Shown here: one piece after another, positions 12,024-25,370 of the stretch | Position numbering within the stretch: position 1 is the first letter of the stretch | How the letters are laid out: every line of letters begins with the position of its first letter | Origin: Sciurus carolinensis | Taxonomy: Eukaryota; Chordata; Mammalia; Rodentia; Sciuridae | NCBI RefSeq assembly: GCF_902686445.1 | Contig: NC_062214.1 | Coordinates: 44,277,454 to 44,341,453, forward strand | Direction of reading: 5' to 3' | DNA: 64,000 nt | The notes under the pieces: model-generated | The model's database searches: none | Seen by the model: the letters and a program-made list of their open reading frames with translations, nothing else | What the model was told of the DNA's origin: nothing | Made by a program: the position numbers and the translations under genes

Positions 12024-12645
12024 CCACCACTTGACCCAGTTATCCCACTCCTACATATATACCCAAAGGACTTAAAATCAGCATACTTCAGTGTTGCAAC
12101 AACATAGATGTTTATAGCAGCTTAATTCACAATAGCTAAACTATGGAACCAATTAGATACTCTTCAAAGATCCATCAACAACTAAAAACATATATATATA
12201 TATATATAATAATTTTTTAAAAAAGAAAATGTGGTATAAATACAAAATGGAATATTACTCAGCCTTAAAGAAGAATGAAATTATGACATTTGCCAGTAAA
12301 TGGAGGGAACTGGAGAATATTATGCTAAGCAAAATAATTCAGTCCCAAGGAACCAAAGGCCAGACGTTTTCTCTGATATGCAGATGCTGCTTCACAATAA
12401 GGTAGGGGGAAGAATGGAGGAACTTCGGATTAGACAGAGGGGAATGAAGGGATAGGAGGGGGTTTGGGGGTAAGAATGATAGTAGAATGAATCGGACATT
12501 ATTACCCTATGTGCATATATGTTACCTATGTATCTTTACACCATGTACAACCAGAGGAATGAGAAGTTATACTCCATTTATGTTTGATGTGTCAAAATGC
12601 ATTCTACTGTCAGGTATAACTGATTATAGCAAAAAAAATTAAAAA
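12024..12645 (+). mobile_element. LINE-1 3' end (right part of split element)
   Basis: The ORF2 C-terminal nucleotide pattern (acttgacccagttatcccac, aatggaatattactcagcct) is followed by the purine-rich 3' UTR and an A-rich end. An AT dinucleotide run sits at 12188-12208. The frame is broken. Confidence 0.85.
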
Positions 12646-12649
12646 GAAA

Positions 12650-13394
12650 GAGAAGTATATGAATTACTTGACAAAGAATTCAAAATAACAATCATAAAGA
12701 TGCACATTGAGCTAAAAGGAAAAAATCAAATAGCTAGATGAAATCAAGAAAATGATGGTGAGCAAAATGTGAATATCAACAAAAAAGGTAAAAATGAAGA
12801 AGGAGGAACAAGAGGAGAAAAGGAAAGGAAAGGAAAGAAAAAGAATTCTGGAGTTCAAGAATATAACTGAATTGAAAAACAATAACTAGAGAGGATGAAC
12901 AGTAGACTAGAATAAGCGGAAATATAAGAAAAATTGAATGAGGTCATTTGACATTATTGAATTATAGGAGAAAAAAGATAAAAAGAATAAGGACAAATGA
13001 AAAGAGTCTAAGAGTATATTTATAGGACACCATAAAGAGGCCTGATATATGGCATTGTGGGGTTATCAAAGGTTAAGAAAGAAAGGACAGAGGGCCTAGT
13101 TGAAGAAATAATGGCCAAAAATTTCCCAAATTTGAGGAAGGAGACAGTCCAAGGCTACAAATTTGAGAAGTCCAAAAATTCAACATGATTAACCCAAAAG
13201 AATCTACATCATGACACATTATAATTAAACTGTCAAAAGTGAAACCAAATAATCTTGAAATCAATAAGAGAAAAGTTATTCATCACAAACAAGGGGTCAT
13301 GGATTGCGGCAGAGATCTTGCAGGCTTAAGTGAAATGAGATGAGATGTTCGAAGTGATGAAAGAAAAATGCCAACCAAAAATACTGTGTAGCCA
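12650..13394 (+). mobile_element. Ancient L1/HAL1 relic, left part
   Basis: Phrases such as aacaatcataaagatgcaca, 'gaagaaataatggccaaaaa', 'acattataattaaactgtca' follow the ORF1-region consensus of old mammalian L1/HAL1. It is split by a younger L1 at 13395 and resumes at 13728. Confidence 0.75.
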
Positions 13395-13727
13395 AATCCC
13401 CCAAAACTAAACGCAGAATGTTTTCTCTGATGCTAATTCACAATAAGGCTGGGGTAGGGGAACAAGGGAAGAATAGAGTTATTTTAGATTAGGTAGAGGG
13501 GAATGAAGGGAGGAGAAAGGGTGTGGGAGGAGATGGGATACTAGAGTGAAACAGACATTATTAACTCATGCACATATATGACTGCATGACTGATGTGATC
13601 CTGTAACATGTACAATCAGAAAAATAAGAAATTATTCTCCACTTATGTATGATATATCAAAAATGCATAAATACATTCTACTGTCATGTATGACTAATTA
13701 GAACATATTTTAATTTTTTTAAAAAGA
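13395..13727 (+). mobile_element. Younger LINE-1 3' UTR nested in ancient L1/HAL1
   Basis: 'atgttttctctgatgctaat', a G/A-rich 3' UTR and 'actgtcatgtatgactaatt' make this the 3' end of an L1. Flanks 'atactgtgtagccaaa' and 'atactatgtagcaaaa' form an imperfect target duplication that belongs to the host L1 sequence. Confidence 0.82.
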
Positions 13728-13990
13728 ATACTATGTAGCAAAACTGTCCTTCAAGAATGAAGAAGGAATGATTTTCCCAGATTAAAAAAAAAAAAGTTGA
13801 GTTCATCATCATTAGACTTGCCCAAGAAGAAATGCCTAAGGGAGTTCTTCAAGTTGAAACAAAAAGAGGCTAGACAGCAACAGGAAAGTCCACAAAAATA
13901 GAAAAGATTTCTGGTACAGGGAGCTATGCAATAAACATAGGGTCCTGCAGTATTGTAATACTGGTGCATAACTAACTCTGTTATACAATT
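13728..13990 (+). mobile_element. Ancient L1/HAL1 relic, right part
   Basis: 'gcaaaactgtccttcaagaa' then tgaagaag and 'aagaaatgcctaagggagtt' continue exactly the consensus order interrupted at 13394. Confidence 0.75.
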
Positions 13991-14656
13991 TAAAAGACCT
14001 AAGCATAAAATCTAAGTGTAAATTGTTGATAAGTAGAGAGAAGTAATCTCAGAGGCTCATAGAACAAGAGATCCTGTGGAAAACCACTTTGGTTTATACT
14101 CTCAAGAGGTTGTATTTTGTGTAGTAAAGTTATCTAGCTGGGAGTGAGGGAGACAGTCCAAGGCATTATACAAAGTTGGAAAATAAGATTAAGACAGCTG
14201 TGACTTCAAAGATTTCCATTCTATAATAATATTAATAGTAGTAAGTTTTATAACAGGAAGTCAGCCAAATACTCATTATGTCCCTCCATTTTGGGCTCAA
14301 ATAACCTAAAAGACTTGAGAATTCGAAGTCAGTTCCAGAATCCTCAGGTTACCTGTCATTTATGCTGGCCAGGTAATTTTGACTTTGTTTTTAAAGAGAT
14401 TCTGAGACCATCTGAAAATGAAAAGGGCCCAAACTCTAATCCTAGATTAGAAACCCAGAAAATAGCAAAATATAACTCCCCAGGTATGCTCTAGCTGAAA
14501 GGTGCTCTTTCCTACAACAGGATAACAGTCATCCTTTTCCATTTGACTCGATAATATATAACCTTAATTTGGTATTTATTTTCATAGCTATGGCATAAGC
14601 CAAACTCCAGTAAACCAAAAATATTTTGAAAGTTTCTAATCAGGTTACATTTGTAA

Positions 14657-15062
14657 GAACCCCCTTTTTATTCCTTTTTTCTCTCTGGATTCCACATATA
14701 AGAAAAAACATTCTTTACTTTCTTGGTCTGGCTTATTTCACTTAGCATGATGCTACTCAGTTCCATCCATTTACCAGCAAATGATATATATATCTATCTA
14801 TATAATATATATATCACATTTTCTTTATCCGTTTGTCTATTAATGGGGCACCTAAGCTGGTTCCACAACTTGGCTATTGTGGATTGTTCTGTTGTGAACA
14901 TTGGTACTCATGTCATTATAGTATGCTGATTTTAGTTCTTTGGAATAAATACCAAGGAGTGAGATAGCTGGGTCATATGATGGTTTCATTCCTACGCTTT
15001 TGAGGAATCTCCATATTGCTTTCCAAAATGGTTGTATTAATTTGCAGTCCCACTCATAGTGG
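14657..15062 (-). mobile_element. LINE-1 ORF2 3' fragment, antisense
   Basis: Antisense L1 ORF2 C-terminal sequence (ttcacttagcatgatgctac, 'cacctaagctggttccacaa', 'aggaatctccatattgcttt') with an AT-rich run replacing part of it near 14784-14815. Truncated at both ends. Confidence 0.82.
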
Positions 15063-15894
15063 GGAAGGACTGACTATGTACCTAGGGCTATCCAGAGAGA
15101 GAGTCCCCAGAGTGAAACAACTTCCAAACCAGAATAGCAAGCAGAGGTGGGTTTTCATGGATGATGCTCTGAAATAGCTTCATGGTTTTTAGGTGCTGGC
15201 CCTTAAGGAGCTAATTGCATGGATGGAACATGTTAGCTGTTTAGGAATAAAAACCAATTACATTAACAGCCACCATTATTATGTAGAACATAATCACCAT
15301 GACCATTTCAGTATGTGTGTGGAATATGGATATCAGTTATTTTATTAGAAAAATATTATGAGTGATAAGTCAAAATATAGTGTTGTTTTAAAAAAACCCT
15401 TAAGGATATGTCCTTCATTGAATATTTAAAATAAAATACCAAAATACCAAAATACCTCAACTCTTCTTATTTTTTAAAGTTTGTAGAGTGCCAATACCTC
15501 TTCTTCCTCTATCATATTTTAGGTAGTCAGGAAGAGCAGAGGAGATGAATATTGGAAACATTATTCTCTGTGACTTAGCTGGGTTTGTGTAAAGGGACAA
15601 TATATTAAAATTGTATGCTTAAAAAAGAATTTTGCAATTATTTTTCATTCTGTTTTAATTATTAAGCTTCTTTGTGGTCAATACAGGAACTGTCATCCAT
15701 GCTCTTGTCTTAGAATTCAGCATTTCAGTATTCTTTAGGACCAAGAATGAATCCCAAGATTCTATGAAATTGGGCTGTGGGTTCTGAGATGGTTGATATA
15801 GACAGCCACCACCCTAATACATGTTAAGCTTCCCTGAGGATCTGTGAAGTGAGGTTTAGAAGCATGAACTTTGAACATGAATTCATCTTAAAGA

Positions 15895-16265
15895 CATACT
15901 GAATAAGCCAGATGCAAAAAAAACCAATATTGATTCCACTTATATGAAATACCTGGAGTAGTCAAATTCAGAGACAGAAAGTAAAATGCTGATTCCATGA
16001 AATGGAGGAAAGGGGGAAATGGAAATTTATTGTTTCATGGGTGCAGAGTTTCAGTTTGGGAAGATGAAAAAGTGCGGAGACGATGGTAGGGATGGTAATG
16101 ATATTCGTAGCAGTAAGTTTTATGATAAGAAGCCTGGAGAAGCATGACAGTGGATGTGCTTAGTGTTTTTACTGTCAATGATTGGCACACTTGAAAGTGG
16201 TTAAGATGGTACCTCACATGTAATGCATTTTAATGTTTTTAAGCAATTAACTCAATTTAAAAAGT
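15895..16265 (+). mobile_element. Ancient L1M-type 3' UTR
   Basis: 'ttccacttatatgaaatacc', 'agagacagaaagtaaaatgc', and 'ggtacctcacatgtaatgca' follow the 3' end pattern of old mammalian L1 (L1M). Strongly diverged. Confidence 0.7.
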
Positions 16266-16610
16266 TTAAACAAATGTGGACCTCGGACTCTGGCTAATGT
16301 GGCTCTGCCTCTCAGTTGACCCCTGTCAACTGTAGGACCTTGGGAAGTCTCTTTGCTGTTCCAAGCCCCCACTTGACTGCTCTGGAAAATGGGAATAACC
16401 ACACGGAAGAAACAGAAGATGTGGCAGATTCATTAAAGACAATGTATACCACATGCACAGCCTGAAGTGCAATGCTTTGGGGGCCCACATGACCTGTGGA
16501 CATTGGGACTTTTGATCTTTAAAAAAAGGAACCATATCCTTGTTGCTGGGCTTGGTGTTGGTAGGATTCAACATCACATGTTGCCTGCCAGAGTACTATG
16601 GCAGGACAGG

Positions 16611-17060
16611 TGTATTAGTTTCCTATTGCCTCCATAAAAAATAACCACAAACAACTTTGTGGCTTAAAATGATCCAAATCAAATCTCTTACAGCTCTGAA
16701 AGTTAGAAATCTAAAATCAAAGTGTCCATAAGACTGTGTTCCTTCTGGAAACTTTGAGGGAGAAGCGATTATCCTTGCCTTGTCTCGCTTCTAGGAGCTG
16801 CTGAATTCCTTGATTCATGGCCCCTTCCTGGTATCACTTTGACTTCTTGTGGCCATCATCACATCTCCCAGTAATCCCTCTGATCCTTATTCCTCCATCT
16901 TGTTTGATTACACTGGGCTTACCAGGATAATCCAGGATTATCTCCCTAACTCAAGATCCTTGACTTCACTACATCTACAAAGTCCCTGTTACCATGTAAA
17001 CTAAAATAGTCTCACCTTTCAGAATTAGGATGTGGACATCTTAGCCAACTGCACCAAGCA
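16611..17060 (-). mobile_element. MLT1/MaLR-type LTR, antisense
   Basis: From 'tgtattagtttcctattgcc' through 'tgtggcttaaaatgatcc', 'gataatccaggattatctcc' to 'ggatgtggacatcttagcc', in the order of an old mammalian LTR in reverse. Confidence 0.7.
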
Positions 17061-17506
17061 GTCCATTTTCTCAGGAGACCATCAGACAGACCCTGTATAT
17101 CAGCAGTAAGCCCAGTACCAGGAATAAAAAGCAACTGTGCTGTAGGTCAGACATCACTGACAACAGATATGGCATGTTAAAAGGCTCTGGGTATCCGTCT
17201 TAGACAGTCCTTAAATGCTCACTTTGATCTTGCAATTTCTTGGGCTCTTTGGATTAAAAAACTGAACCATGTAGGCTTTGCTTCCCCTGTAAAATTTTAT
17301 CTTCACAGTGAGTTGTAAGTTCCCACAAGACTGGTACTCACCTTCCATTTTATGTTTATTACTTGAGAATAAAAGGGGTTTTTTCTATGATGCTCCCAAG
17401 TACAGGCTTTTAAATCATTCCACTGCCTAGTCTATTCCTGGGCATAAACGTTTTGGATCCTTAATTGTCCACATCAGTAAGATAGAGATTACATTAGGTA
17501 GCATCA

Positions 17507-17897
17507 TATTAATCACCTAGAGCTGCCATAACAAAATACCACAGATGGAGTGGCTTAAGTAACAGAAATTCATTTTCTTATAGTTTTGCAGGCCAGAAGT
17601 CTGAGTTCCAAGTGTTAGGAAGGTTTATTTCTTCCAAGGTCTTTTTCCTTGGTTTGTAGATGGTCATTATCTTCCTCTATCTTCCACTATCTCTCTTCCC
17701 TTTGTACATCTCTGTATCCTAATCTCCTTTTCTTATATAGATACCCATCACAGTAGGTGAGGGTCTACTCTTAATCACCTCATTTTAATTTAATAACCAC
17801 TTTCAAGACGCTATCTCCAAACACAGTTACCTTGTGAGGCACTGGAGTTAAGACTACAAATTTATGCATTTTGGGGGGACTAAATCAGCCAATAACA
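17507..17897 (-). mobile_element. MLT1/MST-type LTR, antisense
   Basis: 'agctgccataacaaaatacc' then acagatggagtggct at the start, 'gctatctccaaacacagtta' in the middle and 'ggggggactaaatcagccaa' at the end are the reverse of an MLT1/MST LTR. Confidence 0.78.
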
Positions 17898-18534
17898 AGC
17901 ACTCATCTCAAAAGCTTCATGAGAATTAAATTAATTGAAGCATTCAGAGAAGCATCCTTAGGATAGTGCCTGGCATTCATAAATTTTCAATAAAATGTGA
18001 CGGCTGTTGCTATTGCTATTGTTTTGAAAGGAAGTTTTCCAACACACCCTCCCACCCCTTTCTATATCTGCTATAAAATAGTTCACATGTTTACAAGGGA
18101 GAAAAAAGCTTCCTGTGCCTTCCATTTCCTTTCAAGTTCCCTACTCAGCGCTTATTTTTATAGGCATGGCCATTCCTAAATACTGAGACATTACCAGTCA
18201 AAGGGGAGGCATTTTCCGTCTTTCGCTCCATGGTAGTGTTGATATGCTATTTAAAGGAAGGCTGCCTATCTCTTTGAAATGCTTATTATCAAGGCATTCC
18301 TGAGTCAACTTTTTCAGTTCAGCAATCCTGGCTTTGATTTTCACAGACCATTTTTGATATGGTTAGCTCATCCCCTCTAACTCCTGGGAGCCAGAGTTTT
18401 ATCGTTCATAGAAAAACTGAGAGAGTTTCATTTGTGGATTTCAGTTGCCCAGCTGGCACCAGAAATTCTGCCAGGGAAAATCTAACCCCTTCAAGGAGGA
18501 AACAAAGAGCTTTAAATACATAGAGATATAAAAT

Positions 18535-19000
18535 ACCCATGCAGTGTCCATTAAAAGATGAGTACCAAAATGTTCATAGCAGCTTTAATCATAATATGTC
18601 AAAACTGCTAACATCTCAATTATCATTGACAGTTAAATGGAAAAGTAAATGGAATATTGTTCCATAATAAAAGGAACAAAGTATTGATACACACCACAAT
18701 GTAGATGAAGTTCAAAAATATACAAAGTGAAAGAAGCAGTGTACATACTATAGGTATACACATTCCTACCAAGTCCTAGAAGAAGACTATGGTGATAGAA
18801 ATCAGGGTAGTGAGTGGGGATAACTGAGCTGACTGACCAGAAGGTGGATGGGAGGCACTTTTCTGGATGTCAGAAAATGTCCTCTATCATGATTTGGGTG
18901 GCAGTTACATGGGCATACATACATTGTCTCATTAAGCTATTCATTCTATGTGGGTGTACTTCATTGCCTATAAATTATACTTCAAAATGTTTATTTAAAA
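18535..19000 (+). mobile_element. Ancient L1M ORF2 end and 3' UTR
   Basis: 'gttcatagcagctttaatca', 'aatggaatattgttccataa', 'aagtgaaagaagcagtgtac' and the end 'attatacttcaaaatg' follow the order of old mammalian L1. No open frame remains. Confidence 0.72.
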
Positions 19001-19528
19001 GCTAGTCAATAAATAAGATATCATTCAACTAAGAGGTAAATTAATCTAGTCACTTTATAGGGTGCCTCATTAGAAAAAAGACATTTGGCTCTTCGTATTT
19101 ATACGTGTGTTATCTCACAGGCACAGCTTATATCTAATTCATGTGATGGCTGTGAAATATACTCAGTTTTGAGCAGAGGATTGCTCTCTCTTTCTCTGAA
19201 GTATTGCACAACTGGTTCTCAGAAGGGCCATTTACCTCCCCCCTCTAAAGCAGCCACAGTACGCAAAGGGGCTGAATTCATCATCGCCCAGAGACTAATC
19301 TAGAGATCTTAATGGATTTCTAGAGGACAGAGAAAAGATGTGGTTGTATTGATTCAAAGCCAGAAAGCCCTTCATCCATAACTCACAGGAAAGAATGGAA
19401 GAGGAAAAAAGGGACATGGATTCTAGACAAGCTCTCAGAGTTTCAAGCATGGAATAGGAGGCATATGGTATAGTAGTCAACTGATAAAGAAGGAGTAATC
19501 AGGGTAATTAATTAAAGGATAATCTCTG

Positions 19529-20030
19529 TGCCCTTGGATATCTATTGCTATGTAACTATCCATCCAAAATCTAATGGTGTAAAACAAAAGTCACTTAATT
19601 CTGCACAGTGAGTCTATGGTCCAGGGATTCCTACAGAGCACTGAGAAGGATGACTTATCTCTGTTCCACATGTCTAGGGACTGTGCTGGAAGTCCTGAAA
19701 TAGCTGGAAGCAAATGACTGGGTCAGGAATCATCAGGACAATTTTTCACTCACAGTGACTTGAAGGCTGGGCTCCACTGGGACTGTCACTGGAGCACCTA
19801 AGTGTGGCCTCACCTTCGTGCATCATGGGTGGCCTCAGGGTCTCAGCTTATTTTCATGGCAGCGTGGGCCTCCAAGAGTGAGTGTCCTAGAGAATAAGGT
19901 AGATAGATACTGCATGACTTTGTAGGACCCAACCTCAAAAGTTGCATACCACCATTTCTGTCAAACTCTCTAGGTTAAAAAGTCCCAAGCTCACACATAT
20001 TCAAGAGCAGAGGACAAAGATTCTCTAACT
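19529..20030 (-). mobile_element. MLT1-type LTR, antisense
   Basis: 'tatctattgctatgtaacta' and 'gtcacttaattctgcacagt' at the start, with later parts (ggctccactgggactgtcac) in the order of an old MaLR-class LTR in reverse. Boundaries approximate. Confidence 0.55.
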
Positions 20031-20559
20031 ATTGATGAGAGAAGCATTAATGAATTTGTAATCATGTTTGAAAACCACCATACCATGGAAAAAGTGAATC
20101 AGTTGGTCTTTTTTCATTATCATCAACTAACTAGTGACTTTCCCAAGGAAGAACAAGAAGAAATCATGTTTAAAGCAAATTAAGATGTTTCTAGAGAGGT
20201 TTGTGACTGAGACAGAAAGTCTGAGGTATATGGACCATAAAAATGTTTAATACTGTAGAGGAATGACTGATCAGAAAAGAGTACACTCAAGAATCACAAC
20301 CCCCTTCTTAATTTTGGTTTTTGAGGATCTGAGCCTGCCTACCTACAGTACTGACCACACACCCTAAAATGAAGCTTATCTATCTACACACACTTGGAAC
20401 CATTACAGAACCAGCAATCAGCCTTCCCATTTGGAGGAATTTGTGCAAATAGGCCTGTACACCTGCAAAGAAAACTCATGCTAGTTGCTACTTCATTCAG
20501 TCATTAACTCATGTGTATGTTTTATAAAACTCGTAGGCATTAGAGAAATCTTCCCTAAG

Positions 20560-21830
20560 ATCAGATCAAAATGGATAACCAACCAAAGATCATTCTGGTA
20601 ATAGAAATGAATTTTTCATAAATTTTAATTAGTATCCTCAAAGAGCTTCACTAGGATATTGAAGCCAGAAAATCAGAACATGTTACTAATTTTAATAAAG
20701 TCAAGGGGAGTAATCAGTAAGAAATAATTTGTTCTTAAAACATTAAATGTAACTTCCAAAATATAAACAATCATAAAAAGTACCAAAATAGTAGAACAGA
20801 TATTATGATGACCAAAAGAGAGACCAGAGAGGCATAAAGAAGAATGATAGCCTTCAGCATTCAGAGCAAAAGACATGAAGGAAAATATGATGGAAAATAT
20901 AAGAAATTTGACAGATTAATCTGGGAGCCCCCAAATGAAATTTAAGTAGACTTCCAGAAGAAGAGAGTATAGAAAATGGAGAAGTGGAAGTCAAAAAATA
21001 TTAAATGGTAGGAAATTTCCTCTATACAGAAGAAAACGTGAGTATATTAAAAGAGTGCCAAGCACAAAGACTGAAAATAAACCCATAGCTAGGAACATCT
21101 GCAGGCAATTTCAAAACATCAAAACTAAAAAGACGTTCTTAACATTTTCATAGAGGAAACAGGTCATGGACAAAGCAACAGAATTAGACTAACTTTAGAA
21201 TTTAATTGGCAACATTGAATGCTAGAAGACAATGGAACTTTAGACAGTATGAAGGACAATAGACCTAGAATTTAGACCTGGAATTCTCTGGTTAGCTAAA
21301 TTAACAACCAAATAAAAGATAAAATTTAAATATTTTCCAACAAACAAAAGCTTCAGAATTTTAGTTTCCAACTCACTTTTCTTAGAAAATTACTCAAGAA
21401 TATACTCAGCAAAATGAAAGTAAAAACTAAGAAAGAAGTTGACAACATTAACAAAGAAGTTCAGTAAAGAGGAATCTCAAAAAGCCAGCTGAGCAAGCAG
21501 GCCTAGAAATAAAGTGGTCCAAATTTGAAAAGAAAGTCAAAGAGTTCTAAGATAACCAAGAAGAGAAACAGAAGTATTTGAAAGTCAAATTTTCTTTTAC
21601 CTGCATCTTCAGATGTTAGTTATATGGCAAAGAAGACATATGTTGAGTCTTCCAACAAAGGAAAAACATGTGCTTTCAACTTCAAAACAAATGAAGATCT
21701 ATGCATGAAAGATATTGTAGAATATATAATGTAAAATAAAATATGGAATAGGTTTCTTAAAGGATCTTCCAGATAACAGAATCTCTTTAATCTTAATGTA
21801 AGAACATAATCCTTGACTAGCAAGTGGACT
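20560..21830 (+). mobile_element. Ancient L1/HAL1 relic
   Basis: 'gctagaagacaatggaactt' then tagacag, 'acctggaattctctggttag' and 'aaaattactcaagaatatac' with 'agcaaaatgaaagtaaaaac' match the ORF1-downstream consensus of old mammalian L1/HAL1. It has no intact frame. The left edge is vague. Confidence 0.65.
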
Positions 21831-22584
21831 GTGATATACTCACAAGAAAAAATTACATTCCTAGCACAATACTTGGCACATCAGTGAGTAATAGTCACTT
21901 ACTAATAGATAATAATACAATTGATTTTTTCCCACATTTAGCGTCAACTCTTAGATTAAACATATAGCTGAAGGATGGTAATAGAATAGAACGTAAAAGT
22001 TTTTAATTGTTGACAATGCTAAAGATCAAGTTATACATGAGAGAAGTTTCTAAGTAGAAGGTGGGGAGAGGAGACACCGTGCAGATAGGAATGTGGACAT
22101 TCTTGTTCTACCTAATATGGAATCAAGAGATACTCCTAAAGGCTAACGTAATGTGAAATAGAGGGGAAAACTTTAAATATTTTTAAGCTGTTATAATGAC
22201 AACCATCAAATATTAGAGGCATAAGGAGATGTAGGGAATGATCCAAATTAACTAAGTCTTCATTTTTCATAGTGGTATTCAATAGGTGATATCTAAAGTG
22301 AATGAATCTGGAGTCATTAAGATTTTTTAAATTTGGCATTATATAAATTAGAACCTAAAGACCCCAAAATGAAAATCATTACAAGTGTATGCTGCTGAGA
22401 GGTGAGGCAAGAGGCAGTTGCTTTTTAATTACAGACCCCCTAAGTACTGTTTAATTTTTTGATATGCCAATATAATTTTTTTAGAATGGGAATGAAAGTT
22501 AAAAAAACTAACTTTCAAATTTCTGAAGGAGGGAGAAGGAAATTGGAGGAGAAAAGCAATGACCGTAACTATCACTAGTTACAT

Positions 22585-22760
22585 AGGTTGTATTATGTGC
22601 TGGGCAGTGTTCTAAACCAATTGCATGTCTCTGATTCTCAGAACAGGCCTTGAGAGAGATGTTATTATGAGACCCATTTTGCAGATGAGGAATCTGAGGC
22701 AGAGACATGAAATGATAGCTTACCCGTGGTCCTATAACTAGTGACTGCTATAGATTAAAT
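22585..22760 (+). mobile_element. MIR SINE
   Basis: 'tgtgctgggcagtgttctaa', 'cccattttgcagatgaggaa' then tctgaggcagagac give a well-kept MIR core in the expected order. Confidence 0.85.
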
Positions 22761-23264
22761 CTGCTTTGCACTCAGGGATTCTGTCCATGGGTCCTTGTTC
22801 TTCACTGCCATAGTGTCTTAGTCATGTGGGCACCAGCATATCATTTCTTCATCTTCCCTAGAAACAAGGATTCAGAAGAAATCAAGATATAGAGGTAGGT
22901 GCAAATTATTTGGGGTTAGTTTTTAACACCTAAAATAACTAAAAGCAGAAATGTTAAGAATGGTTACTTTGGTGAGCAAGACTGGGATAGGTGCAAGATT
23001 TTTACTCATTTTTTGCTCAACTTGATTTTTTTTACCATAATCATTCATTCTATTTTAAAAACAGAAATAAGTTTTAAAGTTCATGTTATAAGAAACCTAC
23101 AAATTACAGTGGACTTCTTATTTAAAAAATCAGAGAGAAAGAGGAAGAAATTTATGAAAATTCAGTTTACGACATTTTTGTCTCCCAAGATTGGAGATAA
23201 TCTGGATAAGGGTGCATGACTGTTGCAACCAGATATGCCTCAAGAAAATAAGATCTTGTTTTGA

Positions 23265-23365
23265 ACGGACCTTGTTCAAAATGTAGTTCTACCACTTTCA
23301 AACTATGAACCTCACTAAGCAATTAGTTTACTCACATGTAGCATAGGAATAATAAAAGATTGAAA
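23265..23365 (-). mobile_element. MIR SINE fragment, antisense
   Basis: 'tctaccactttcaaactatg', 'aagcaattagtttactcaca' and 'gcataggaataataaa' are the reverse of the MIR core. Confidence 0.6.
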
Positions 23366-23376
23366 GAAAAAAGGTA

Positions 23377-23806
23377 CATTTTAGTCCGCTTTTTCACGGC
23401 TGTGAGTAAAAGACCTGAAAAGAACAATTTTAGAGGAGCAAAAGTTTATTGGGGGTTCACAGTTTCAGAGGTCTCAGTCCGTAGATAGCCAGCTCCATTC
23501 CTCAGGGCTCGAGATGAGGCAGAACATCATGGCAGAAGAATGTGGTAGAGGAGAGTGGCTTACATGATGATCGGAAAGCAGAGAGAACCTAAGCTCACCG
23601 AATATAACCCCAAAGGCATGCCTTCAATGACCTGCCTTCTCCACCACACCCTACCAGCCGGCAGTTACCATTCAGTTCATCCCTCTCAGGAGACTAATTC
23701 ACTGATTGGGTTAAGGCTCTTATAACCCAATCATTTCACCTCCGAATGTTCTTGCATTGTGTCACACATAAGCTAATGTGGGATGCCTAATATCTATCCT
23801 ATAACA
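23377..23806 (-). mobile_element. Solo LTR, MaLR-type, antisense
   Basis: 'ttttagtccgctttttcacg' to 'atctatcctataaca', about 430 bp, in the same order as the copy at 4011-4451 (for example 'agtttcagaggtctcagtcc' and 'tcatttcacctc'). Confidence 0.85.
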
Positions 23807-23984
23807 GAATATTAAGTGCTTCAGACAGTGTTTGGCAAATAAGAATCTATTTTAAAATATTGGCTATTATAAGAGGGATTCTGCCTCAGGTCATGAGGTT
23901 CTGGGAGACAGTCTAATACCAGGTCCTCAAAGGCCCCAAATCATTCAAAGGAATGAGATGGGATGCTACAGTTATAGCCACCAT

Positions 23985-24145
23985 GTACAGAATGTTCTTT
24001 GTTCCTAATGCTTATAAGCACAGTATGCATTCCAAACTCTGAGGATTTTCTCATACATTTTTGCATGGATTTTCTCACACTACTGGGGATATGGTGTGGG
24101 TAAATATTATCATGATGAAATGAAACTGAAGCACAGGGTAGGAAA
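23985..24145 (+). mobile_element. MIR SINE fragment
   Basis: 'atgttctttgttcctaatgc', 'tgatgaaatgaaactgaagc' and acagggtagg follow the MIR order. Diverged. Confidence 0.55.
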
Positions 24146-25370
24146 AACTTCAGGCCTCCAAGCCATACACTTGGGAAAGTAGGAAGGATGAGAGAAGAGC
24201 TGGAGGCTGCTCACACAGCCCATTCTCCCTTGTCTCAGCTTCCTTGGCACAATAGAAGCACATAGTCCTATTTTTGTACTTTCCACCCTGCCATTTGATT
24301 ACATGCCTGATCCTGTAAACAGCCAAGGTACTCACTACTCTCTGCATTTATATTTGCAAACTGCAAAATTAACATTGATACTTAGATACCAACTGTTCCT
24401 GATGTTTTTGGCTAAAAAATATGTATTCAATTTTTGGGGAAGAGTATTTTATTTGCTGGTTGAATTATTCATTGCCTTGGCCACCCAGTTGCCCAGGCTC
24501 TCTGCTTTATTGTTTAACACAGATCAAGCCTAGATGTGTTATTGATGTATTAGCATGTTTTAATTCTAAATTTCTTTAATACAGGGAGAAAATATCTTCT
24601 ATGCACACAATGCGAAGTGTTCTTAAGTTCAATTTTCATGAATGTCACCTGTTCCCCCTATGCTGAAGCATAGAAATTAATTGAAATAGATGATCTGAAA
24701 GTCACCTGGAGCCAGATGAACCACAAAGACATAGCAGTCAATATTTTTGATTATAGAAATATCACTGTACATTACTGAGAGAAGTGTATGGCCTACGTCC
24801 TCACCCAAGAGGTAGCAGGTGATTCCTTCCAACCAGGAGCTCCTACATAATACCCAGAAGGGTTTTGTCTGAGGATGGTGGTCCTGCATTTGCTCTTGGA
24901 ACACATACTTCACTTTAATTCAGATTAGCCCTTGATTTACAACAGTTCTCTTCTTTGTCCAACTGTACGTAGAAATGTTAATTGGAAAAGCATGCAATCA
25001 ACACTTCCAGTTCTCTGTTAATTGATGATACCAGAGAACATTGGATTTTTCCAGGTATGAAATAGAAATTTCTAAATCCATATCCAAGCCTGTGGACTGA
25101 AAAACAGCTGGATCTCCTATTTTTCTGTCCCCTTTCTTTTCAGCATTTTAATGTTTAGAGCCACCAAAGGGAAATGGAGCACCTGGCCCCAAGATTCCAT
25201 TACTGGTTTTCGAACATGGAAAACATGGTGTATTTTATAAAATTATAAACACCAAATATAAATGCTAGCATAATAATCTATGCAATTTGAGGGAGGGTCT
25301 TACTTCCAGAACCTTAATCCATTAAGCCCCCAGTGTTCAATTCTGTGACTATTTCAATGAAATTGACAGA

